From NCBI RefSeq assembly GCF_025602895.1, contig NW_026516318.1:1-64000 (forward strand): DNA of 64,000 nucleotides, written 5' to 3'. This document shows positions 54,774-64,000 of the stretch, piece after piece. A program made the position numbers and the translations under genes. Within the stretch, counting starts at the first letter, position 1, and every line of letters begins with the position of its first letter. This stretch comes from Polychytrium aggregatum (taxonomy: Eukaryota; Chytridiomycota; Chytridiomycetes; Polychytriales). The notes beneath the pieces were generated by a model that saw only the letters and a list, made by a program, of their open reading frames with translations, ran no database searches and was not told where the DNA came from.

Positions 54774-57700
54774 CTAGATTCGCATGACGAAAGTTCTGGG
54801 CAAACGAACGCGGGATACAGACTTCACCACATGCCATGCCATCGAGTCTTTCTCCAGGCGCTGCTGGTCGTAGCAATATTCCCAAAAGTCAAGGTTGACA
54901 TCGAATGCCGTTGGCGCTTCTGTCGGATCGTCCTGGAATACCCTTTGCCCAACATCCCGCAGGAGCGCCAATGGCAGGTCTAGATCCGTACAAGGGTCCG
55001 TCGATATTAGCAGCAACCAGCGTCCGAGCCCCACTGCCCATACCCTGACCTGATATTCGTGTATCATATGCTTACGGGCCAAGGCTATCAAGGTACAGCT
55101 ACAGAAGCAGCAGAAACGAATCGAGTGTGTCACCGACATTCTTGTATAGCCACCACTGCTATCTGGTCTCGGAGGCCGACCAAGAGGTCTCCTCGATCGT
55201 TGCAAAACAGGATTGACAAGATGGTTTCGTTGAATTGAATCTCCCTGAGACAGTCACCGCAACAAAGTATGACAATGTTGCACCATAGAATCGACTGTCA
55301 AGATGGCTGAGAGGACGGATTCCGCCTCGAAACAAGCAGATGTACCCAATCGGCAGCACTCGCCGCATGAGGTCTCCAATTCACCTCAATAGCGCGCCTC
55401 CTTGATCCCATATTCTGATCGTGCCGTTGATGCTGGAGGAGGCCCATATACTGTACGACGCCAGATGGACGATACAGGTGATTGTGGCCGTATTTTCTTC
55501 ATCGGTGCGACGGGGTGTGACCATACCTGTAGTCAACGCCGGTCGAGCGAGTGCAGTGGCAATTATGAAGATTCGAGTCAGTATGGACGCAGCAATACCA
55601 ACCCTGTCCATTGCCGTTGCAGGTGCGGCCAAAATTGATTTATGGTGCAGATGATGTTGTTGCGCTCACAGAAAGCTTCCGCGCCGATGCCATATGCTGC
55701 CAGAATCTCATACTCGTCTCGTTATAGGAGTACAGAAATATCGATCCATTGAAGCCGAGGGCGACTATGGCTTGATCGCAATCCCAGCCGGTCACAGGAA
55801 GAGGGCTGTCGAAGCCTTCGATGGACAGGACGCTGACACATTCAAGGACAAAGCTTGGAAGCGGATCCGTCGACGGAACGAGGGGCTCGACCGGCGTTGC
55901 TATTCTCCACACCTTGATCAGAGCATCTGGGCGGGTGTATTCACTCATCAGAAACCAAGTGTCCGGTGAAGCGGTCGCGGGCTCTGCGGAGGCACCAGGA
56001 GACATCCATCACCTTGTCCGCCAGATATGAGGAGGAATCTGAGATCGTCATAAACGAGTGTGCTGATTTCGGCCGTGTGCGCCTATCCGAGAGGCGTGAG
56101 TGCTTATCCTATGAACTTGGCCAACAGAATCATGGCTTTGCCGCTGGAAACTGGACCCCTTACCTGGCATATAAGCTCCTGCTTTCCAAACACTGTGTTG
56201 ATATTCAGGATTTGGCCATTTGTGCTTCCTCCGATAAGAAAGAGGGTTTCTTTGAAGCCAGAGATCCTGCCGTCGCCAAGTACAAGTCGTCCGGTGTGCC
56301 TTGGATCGATACAAATGCAGGCGATGCAGTTGAGCCTCTCCTGAGTCCCTGTGTATCAACTAGGGTGATAAATATCCGATGCGATCAAGCGACCCAATGA
56401 ATAGCATTGCCGTTGGTACATTCAACATACCGTAGTGCTCCCAGATTCCCACGATTTTGCATGGGTTGACACTTGTGTCATATACCACAACTTCACCTTC
56501 GCTCGTTAGGCAAAACGCAGTGTCTGCAAAGCAGAGACGACGAGAGAATGGCGGATTTATCAACGGGTAGACTCGAAGCGTGCTTCTTCAAAGCCTTCAA
56601 GATCAATCGAGTCGCCAAATTTGCTAATGGCTGTGTCCTGATCGAAACGCACCTCGCTGATAGCAATACACCATATCCAGTGTGTGGACATCCTTGTGTG
56701 TCGGAAACCCTGTGACAAGTGCCGCTCCAGTCACCGGTGATAGAATCTTCAGAGTCGAGTCGGCAGCGACAGTGATGATTCTTGCCGGCTGGGATGGCTC
56801 CGAGGCCCGACGCATCAAGATGGGTTGGGAGCTTGCGAGCGCATATGCGACAGCTGGGTTAGTTTGCCAAGACGTATGCAACCCTTGACGGCACAATATG
56901 CTGCCTTCCACGAAGAGCCATCTGAGCCGAGAGTCAAGTCTAGCCAGCATCATTTCCCGAAAGCGTGGATGATTCGTACCCCATCGAATAGAATGTCTGA
57001 TAGTAACGATTGATGTTCCATATTGACACTGTGCTCTTGGAAAAATGAAAGAAGGTGTCCTTCTTGATCATTCTCATTCCAAGGCAAGGCTGCTGTGTAT
57101 CGATTCTATGTTTTTGGCCGTGTCAGCCACCAAGTACAACACACCCACCGCCTGAAAGCGTCAGCCCGTAGTCGATGGATACCTGTATATGCATGTGCCG
57201 AGCTCAAAATTCCACATCCTGATCGAGCCATCCAGGGAGCAGCTCATCACAGCCGGCACGGTCTTTGGGGTTGCACGGCACACACTCTCGACCAGCAGCA
57301 GACCGGTCACAGCCTTGAAATGCTCGTGGAACTCGTAGACGAGGAACTTTTGGCAGTTCCAGACTTTGATCTTTCCGTCCTTTCCGCCTGTGATTATGTA
57401 ACTTAGGGGCTCGTAGTATTGTATCGACGTTATCGACATCTCGTGGATATTGAAGAGCTTGTCAAGCCGCCTTCCCGTGCTATATTTATAGACCTCACAA
57501 GCGCATATGGTGTTTCATTCGTCAGCTCTACAGTCGAATGGCGTGATACTTACTCATTACAGCGGTGGCACTGGCGGCGAGAGGAGAGCAGCGTCCGAAC
57601 TTCGAACTGCGAACTGACTATAGCCGTGAACCTGCGCTTTAGGCACTACTTGCATGAACACTAGCTTACATAGAGGGTTGACTCGCACGAGAAGAGGAGC

Positions 57701-59194
57701 AGATCCAGACTTGTCTGATAGTGCAAGCAAACAACCCATTCATCGTCGGCCAGATCGCTGATGGATGTCCTTTCGCTCAGCGTGAAAATCTCTCGGTTGT
57801 TGACGCTGCAGAGCGGTAGAGGCGTCAGCCAGAAGAAGCTCGATGACAGCGAGCGCACACAACAACAGCGCTATTCACTCAATGATCTGCCTTTCGTCAA
57901 GCAAAAGCAGCAGCCGAACCTTTCTCTCTGTAACTTCCACGTCTTGAAGGGCGGCATTGATTTGTGGTTGATCAGTTGCCGCTACAAACCACGACTACTG
58001 CATGGCGAGGCAGGATGGCCGCCACATCAAACCCCCGCGAGCGACACGCTGTTTCAGAGACAGGCCAGCGAAGCGTACCTTGATTCTTCCCACCTGTCCC
58101 ACGACAAGGTGGTCGAACTCATTGATGTACTCCATGCTGACACACCACCAGTTCGCAAGAAAGTGCCTGGTATTAGCATTGTGTCGAGCGTAACTGCTGG
58201 GCGGGTGATGACGAGCGGCACAAGCCGCAGTGGCACAGGGCCAGCCGGGATCTTACCAAAGCACCGGCTTCGAGCTGGATACAGATGATATTTCATCCAA
58301 ATGACTGTCCAGAACCTGATGTGCCCCCACGACAACGGTCAGCACCAGTCGCAGGCAAGCTTCATCGTTTCGAGATGCAGTAGCATTTGGCCTGGTTCGA
58401 GTTCCTTGCAAGGTATATGGATGGGCGACACTCAGGGCCCCTGCTCTCATTTGCATGCTTACCCTGAGAGTCAGCTGCGACGTGGCAATGATGTACACTC
58501 GCCATTTTTCAACATATACCCATTTCGATATGCCATTCAGGCTCTGGCTCTGCCCGCCGTTGCCAGGCTGCCGAGTATCCCGCGATTTCGTTTCGACCTT
58601 GTGCTCAACGTCGGTTCTGACCTTGCGAACGCGCGAGCCTCCGCGCCAGATATGGACGTGGTGCGAATCCAGGGTCACCAGCATCTCCGATGTTATCGAT
58701 GCTGGCACAAACAGAACCGATTTGAGCGTCGGTCGCGAATGCGGCAGTGTGCGAAGGAGCTGGATGCCATGAGGGATGGTGATGGGCAAGACGGCGAGCT
58801 GTGTCGTTGTGGGTTGGCCCTCGATGTTGATTATGGTGGTTTTGGCCACGATGATGGCATCGATCTTGGCCTGCACATCCCTCCAGGGTTGTATGATTGT
58901 CATATCGCTTGGTCGCGGGAGGGAAGTGACCTTGGAGGATACATTTGAGGCGATCTTGCTCTGCTTGCGTGGCCGAACGGCATCTGCCGTCTCGGCTTCA
59001 TCTCCAGAGCCTTCCTCGACTGCATCTGGATCGTTTTCGGAGAGCGGCGAATCGCCTCCGTTGGGCTGGCCCACCAAAAGCTCTGCGTTCGGCGAATAGG
59101 GAAACTCAGAGGCCATGTCGTCGTCGAAAGAGCCATCTGGGCTCTGGCGCCGAATAGAGCTGCTTGACGAGGCCGGTCGCGACAGCGTCACCAT
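54774..59194 (-). CDS. WD40-repeat protein, WDR87/WDR97-like (multi-exon)
   Basis: The start is MVTLSRPASSSSSIRRQ at 59194; the first about 80 residues are acidic/Ser-rich. WD40-like blades follow: LVTLDSHHVHIWRG (exon 1), YIITGGKDGKIKVWN and VMSCSLDGSIRMWNFE (57440-57160), RIITVAADSTLKILSPVTG (56780), and later IWASSSINGTIRIWDQ near 55440. The segment WDVNLD-like FWEYCYDQQRLEKDS precedes a stop at 54774 that may be real or may fall after an unused splice donor (GTGAAG at about 54825). A tandem WD40 array followed by a charged/HEAT region is the WDR87/WDR97 layout, known in animals from cilia; orthology needs a search. It is divergent with the SH3 gene at 60074. Confidence 0.68.
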
Positions 59195-60073
59195 GTCGCT
59201 TGACTGCTCCGAAAGGTCGACAGCGAAATGCGAGTAGCTTCACCGGCAGTGCGATTGTTGGAGGGGTGCAACGGCATCGCAGGCTCAGCTGCAGATGTGG
59301 GCCGATAGCCAAAGCTCGAGCCGGCCATCTTGCAGACTGTGCGTTGATTGGATTGGCTGGCCACGCCTGCCTGAAAAAATTACCCGACTGGCTGTGCCGA
59401 CCACGAAGGGCGTCGGTGTTGAGCAAAGTCCAGCAATATCGCCTGGTCGCAGGAAGAAATACCCTCACGGGCGGTGACTGACAGATACACCAGATCCATG
59501 TCTTGGGCAGCGCCGACAGGGAATCGGTGCATGGCGTTCTTGGAGGGCTGGATACCCATGGGTCTTTCGAGAGCCGAAGCGATCCTTTGATTGCATGTGG
59601 CCCATCAGACACAGGTCTCTCTTGGACGCATAGTGCATTACTCCATCCCAAGTGCGTTATTACACCCAAGTGCATTACTCCATCCCAAGTGCATTACTCC
59701 ATCCCAAGTGCATTCTTCGCACCGCTTCTCCACTGCGGCCTCACCCCATTCCAGCCCGTCCCATCCGGCTGTTTCTGTCCCCGTGGCTTCACCCACATTC
59801 TGCAGCCCACGTTTCTCGCCGTTGTCCCTCCCCCACCGCCCATTCGGTGCCAGGGAGTTCCACCAGCAGTCTCCACCGAGTCCCGCCGGCCATTGCCGTT
59901 GTGCCTTTGGCTTGCTTGCCCACGGCTGCCTCTTTCCTCTCCGTCTTGCTGCTTCGCCCCTGCCGGCTCCTTTCGGTGGCCTGTCCTTTCTGTCCCAGGC
60001 CGTCCGCACCCCTTTCTCTCGCTCCGGCCGCCGTCTCCTCTTCGACCCATCCTTCTCGAGCTCTCCGGCCGCC
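59195..60073. promoter_or_regulatory. Divergent promoter region between the WD40 and SH3 genes
   Basis: This 879-bp head-to-head interval contains the 19-bp tandem repeat at 59633-59707 and pyrimidine-rich DNA (59710-60070) just upstream of the SH3 gene ATG. Open frames across it are compositional. Confidence 0.5.
59633..59707 (+). repeat. 19-bp tandem repeat, four units
   Basis: Units of GTGCATTACTCCATCCCAA occupy 59633-59651, 59670-59688 and 59689-59707, with a diverged 18-bp unit (GTGCGTTATTACACCCAA) at 59652-59669. Confidence 0.92.
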
Positions 60074-62200
60074 ATGTCGGCCCAATCACAATTCGTTATC
60101 TATCATGACCCAGACCACGAATCCCCTCTGTGCTTGAATGCGTCGTCCTCGCTGTCATCCTCGGTGTCACTCGTCGAGACCTTCCAGAAGATCGGCGACT
60201 GGATCTCCCCGCTCGGCGTCTGTTTTTGCCCAAAGCCAGCCGAGTGTCAGCGGCTCACTTTGGACACCCCTGGTCGCATCGCTCGCCAGGTCTGCGGAGC
60301 CGATTCGAGCTGCCGGACATGCACCTCCGAGACCCTCCCTCTGTCAACCCCTTCGTGCTCTTCGTCCTTCAGCGGCCCAGTGAACGCCAGCTCGATTTCG
60401 ACGGCCGGCTTCGGGTCTGCCTTTGGGACTCGGTACTTTATCTTCCGCACCAAAGGGTCCCGCAGTCCTGGCTGCAGCCCAAACTTGACTGCCCAAGCAG
60501 AGCGATCCCCGGTCTTCCCCACCTGCTCCAGGGTGCTGGATGGACTCTATGCCATCACCCTCCGCAGCCCGACGGGCCTGGTTACCTTTGTCTGCTCCAG
60601 CCCCAACTGCAGCGACTGCATTCCCGGAGCCGCCTACACTCTGTGGGCTGGATGCGGCACCGTCAGTCCGGGCCCAGGCTCAAGCACCGGCTCTCAGCGT
60701 GGGGCCTTGCCTTGGATATTGAGCGATCCTGCCCTGGAGCTCCCGACGGGGTTCCCAAACCAGACATTGGCCTCGTTCACCCCCGCAACGACCCGCACGG
60801 TCACCCACGTCTTGGTTTCGCCTGGCGGCCCTGTTGCTGATGGAGGGGGAGGGCTCTCTGGACTTGCCTATGGGCTGATAGCCGGCGGCCTTGGTATGTA
60901 CATCCACCTCCCAGTCCGTCCTCTGCTCCGGCCTGACTCGGTGCTACTTTGCAAGCATAACAGCCTAGGTCCACGTCCTCATCTGTCACCCAGCTGCCGA
61001 CTTGCCCTGACCGCCAAATGGTCCCGGACCTATCATGGCTCGATCTATCAGGCGATGCTGACCCAGTTTCCTCCCTGCTCTTGCATCGCAGTGCTGCTCG
61101 CGGCGGTTGTTCTCTACCTTTGTCTACAGCGATTCCAACGTCGGCATCGACAGACACAACGCTCCTCTCCCTCTGCCTATCCACTGGCGGTGCCGCCCCG
61201 GCCGTGGTCGTTGCCTTCCCAGAGCCGGTCATCACGGCCCGCAGAGTCGCAAGCACATCAGCCGCAAGGGTCAGACCCGCGCCTCGGACCCTGGCCAGCA
61301 TCCAGATCGCCCAGCTTCGTCCCCAGAAGCCCTGCGCCTCATCGGGTTCCGTCAAAGTTCTCGGTCGTCAGCAGCACCAACGGGCACACCTATCCGTCCA
61401 ACAGTGACAGGGGGTCGCCGAGGCAGCAGTCGTCCAGTCCTCTGTCCCAACAGGGCACCTTTGGCCGCCAAGCGCGCCGGGTTCCTTCCGATCTGGCTGG
61501 CCCATCGCCTCATGACGAGCCTGCGGAAAGTCGACACGACGCAAGTGTGCCCGTCGATGACTCTGCCTCCGAGATCAATTTGCCTCTTAGTCCGTTCACC
61601 GATTCATCTGCTGTCGACGACTCGTCTTCGGTCTACAGCCACGGCCAATTTCCGCCATCGCCAGCGCAGCTCGAGGCCTCTACATACCACCCTAACGACC
61701 ATAGCCACCAGCGCAAGGCCTCTGGACACTATGTCATCGATCCCGTGCATGTATTGCGGCCAGCCACACCACAGCGACTCGGACGCCATTCGCTCTCCGG
61801 CCTTCCTTCGCCTCAAACGGACCGGTTCATGATGAAGTCTGTGGCGATCGTACATTTCAACGGCCGGAATCCTGACGAAATCGATACCATGCCGGGCGAT
61901 ATTCTAGAGATACTTGCTGTTCGTACAGACGGCCTCGTCAAGGTAGGTGTCTGCCACCCCGATGCTCTGCATTCTGATCTGATTGCACATTCAGCCGGGC
62001 CACCGCTGATGGTCATGCAAGGACCCTTTGCCGACTCGGGCGGCGGAAGGGCATGCTGGTTGTGCCGACGCTGCTGTAATGTTCATCATCACCCCCCATC
62101 TGCTGCCCCGTAGGCTCGGAATCAGAGGACAGCCATGATCGGGTTGATTCCAATGAAGGCGGTCGCACCCATCGAGACCGAACCTAGTCCCACCACATAG
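60074..62200 (+). CDS. Single-pass membrane protein with C-terminal SH3 domain
   Basis: Three exons (60074-60893, 61092-61942, 62114-62200) give 585 aa in frame. The start MSAQSQFVIY follows a pyrimidine-rich leader. The N-terminal about 260 residues are Cys/Ser/Thr-rich (several CxxC-type pairs) and likely extracellular, though no clear signal peptide is seen. Intron 1 splits the only TM helix (LIAGGL/VLLAAVVLYLCL), which is followed by the basic QRFQRRHRQ stop-transfer. The cytoplasmic part is a long Ser/Pro-rich linker. The C-terminal SH3 domain runs AIVHFNGRNPDEIDTMPGD...GLVK, then across intron 2, ARNQRTAMIGLIPMKAV. The layout resembles fungal Fus1-type or cell-surface sensor proteins; the function is unknown. 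Intron 1 is 198 nt and open, so it can be mistaken for coding. Confidence 0.82.
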
Positions 62201-63464
62201 AGGGCAATACGTAGAGCCCAGCCTTTGTCGCCCAGCCCATCATGCCCGAGCGCCAAGTAATCCACCCCCCCCCCATATCTTGGCACTGCTTGTGGATTTC
62301 AGATCCGCTTCAGTGTCCAAGCCAAACAGCAGACCCCCGGTCTTGCCGGAGCACTCAGCCCACCACCACCACCGTGCACACACGACACTCTCACATCTGT
62401 ATCAGTTTCAGTTTCAGTTTCAATTGTCGCATCTGCTTGCCGCTCCACTCATCCCTCATACCGTCAAGTGCTCTCCCCGCCTTCACCAACAAAAACAGCG
62501 CCTCATCATATCCATGCCCACCGATAGCCTTATTGCGCAGTTTGCTCTTTGGGCCATCTGTCAGTTCCATAGAATACAACCATTTCAACTTGTGAATGGA
62601 CCAACAAAAATGCACATCCAGGAGCATTCGGCAGTTTGGAGTGATGGGTATCAGCGATTATGCCCGTTCGGCTATGCCTGCTTCTCGAAAACGGAGAGCG
62701 CGGCAGGGTGCTGGTCGAATCACTCTCCCTTTCGTCTCGTATTCGGCCCTTGGATGACAAGAACGACAAGCAACCACGAACCAACGCAGCCGATTCGTGA
62801 GTCCCAGCGATGAGATTTCCTCCCACATTCAGATCTCGACCGGACATGTTCAACGTGTGCTTCCAGTCTCCTCCACCCGCTCGTTCCTTTGGAGGCGCTG
62901 TAAAGAAACTACATGTACATTTATTCACATCGGTATCCGTAGCAGCGCTGCCCGCCGGTGTACGATGCCCAAAGCGCTACATAGCAGCCCAGCAATTCAT
63001 CAGCAGCGGCTCTACCGAAATGGCACCTTGCGGGAGCAGTAAAACGCCTGCGCTGACGTCAAACACGAACAAGCTGCAGATTTCGATGATTTTCTTCGGC
63101 AATCTCCACTCTGATGAAGCACCGGCCAGTCCACGCACACGCAGCATGAACGGAAGGATGCGAGGGGAGGAAAGCAGGTCGGAACCATCGATTGCGTCGA
63201 GCATGAGCAAATGCCACCACCCATATAGACAATGGGATACCGGTTTTGCATGATCCAGATTGAGGAAGCCCCGTTACGAATATTTCAAAGTCATTTTGCC
63301 CATGTGTCAATTTGAGCAATAGCGATGCATGTTGCATTCGGAGGGATGATTCAGTATCAGTGGCTCTATCACATCTCTTTGCTGGTGCCCAGCAAGCAAC
63401 CTTCGGGAGGCGCTTCAGAGTCCTCAGGCATCGACACGACGAGGAACTCTCGGAGGTAACTTAC
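62201..63464. other. Region without a resolved gene
   Basis: It holds 3' flanking DNA of the SH3 gene, a C-run near 62266, and a short GTTTCA repeat at about 62404-62422. A minus-strand frame at 63210-62977 (LSSPRILPFMLRVRG, then LFVFDVSAGVLLLPQG) could be a downstream exon of the MDH1B-like gene, but I could not connect it by splice sites. Confidence 0.4.
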
Positions 63465-64000
63465 AGTAACGAGTCAGGTAGATTGAGTTGGATCCGGTAT
63501 GCATGCCAGATCTGTGGCGAGAGGTGTCGGTGGCGGGTGAGCATGGTTCGGTTCTCCGGTTATCAGCGTCGCTCAGGCGCACGCAAGCTTCGTTGGTGGC
63601 AAGATCGACAGGTTTACCAGCTTCACAAAATCCGAAGTATCGCCTGTTTGGAGAAAGCCGAGTTGCCGGCATGGGGGGGGGTGAATGCGTGAGACGAGAG
63701 CCTCGATTGTCACATCAGCAGGTCAAGAGTTGCCCGTCCGTCACGATGGCGGCCTTAACCAAGTGATTGTTTGGCTCGCACCTATTAATTGCCCTGATCT
63801 TCGCCATATCATCTGATCGAGCTGATCCGGCGTCTTCATCTTCCGGTCAAAGGACATCCGGTGGTCCCATCCGTTCTGTATGTACACTGTCCGCTGATAA
63901 TCTGGCCATTCTGGTGGCGGTAGCATGATGATATCGACGCGAAAGTTGGGGAGGTTGTGGGCGAGGTGGCATCCAAGGGCTTCAGCCTGAATTGGGCAAC
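63465..64000 (-). CDS. MDH1B-like protein, 5' part outside the window
   Basis: The strand runs in from beyond the right edge. Exon 64000-63782 encodes CPIQAEALGCHLAHNLPNFR, then MLPPPEWPDYQRTVYIQNGW and IWRRSGQLI. It splices in phase to 63643-63618 (GDTSDFVKL) and then to 63511-63465 (IWHAYRIQLNLPDS). This order resembles the N-terminal domain of putative malate dehydrogenase 1B (CP..A, NLP.FR, P..W, IWREL, GG.N.F), a gene associated with ciliated cells in animals. The first codons of the domain and any MDH-fold region are not visible; downstream exons were not resolved. The identification is from memory of the family pattern. Confidence 0.55.

Noticed and set aside
60894-61091. Intron 1 of the SH3 gene read as coding
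   Set aside because: It is open by chance, but removing it with GTATGT...GCAG restores one continuous TM helix.
62242-63253. Plus-strand frames of 80-177 codons
   Set aside because: They have no family motif and are overlapping frames in pyrimidine-rich DNA.

Overview
The window is nuclear DNA of an early-diverging, probably zoosporic (chytrid-like) fungus. Short GT-AG introns, nuclear tRNA genes, a Kap121/IPO5 importin and a chromodomain Ty3 element show a eukaryote. Fungal LTR elements, two GABA-B-type class C receptors (a family known from chytrids) and genes resembling ciliary WD40 and MDH1B-type proteins suggest a flagellated fungus. This placement is inference. No species is claimed.

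Region 1 (1-27263) is a stack of GC-rich non-LTR retrotransposons, all in the same orientation, with interstitial telomere-like (CCTAA)n blocks between some of them. From left to right: family-1 copy A (5' part outside the window), a 188-bp 3' fragment of family 1, five CCTAA units, complete family-1 copy B, eleven CCTAA units, a short family-2 derivative, and a nearly complete family-2 element joined by its poly(A) to unique DNA. The poly(A) tails face the unique side and the CCTAA strand reads left to right. This is the geometry expected if elements were added one after another to a chromosome end lying to the left. Family-1 and family-2 elements carry ORF1 and ORF2 (APE-type endonuclease plus reverse transcriptase) overlapping by ATGA. 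Two Ty3-type LTR elements have inserted into family-1 ORF2: an internally deleted one (3934-6995) and a full chromovirus with a textbook -1 frameshift signal (13910-19376).

Region 2 (27264-30359) is a transition zone. It holds a LINE-derived C-terminal fragment and four tRNA genes (Val-AAC, Ile-AAT, Glu-CTC, Gln-CTG), then gene-poor DNA.

Region 3 (30360-43988) encodes membrane signalling proteins. It has a seven-TM protein, then two head-to-head class C GPCR genes, each with a signal peptide, Venus-flytrap domain, seven-TM domain and a beta-rich C-terminal tail. An intron of the second gene carries about 217 bp of (TGCCC)n.

Region 4 (44735-64000) is housekeeping and cytoskeletal: an importin-beta (Kap121/IPO5), a coiled-coil/HEAT/Ser-rich protein and a WD40 protein (possibly one WDR87/WDR97-like gene), a divergent single-pass membrane protein with a C-terminal SH3 domain, and the 5' part of an MDH1B-like gene running off the right edge. 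Spliced genes are given as whole spans; exon borders are stated only where checked base by base.
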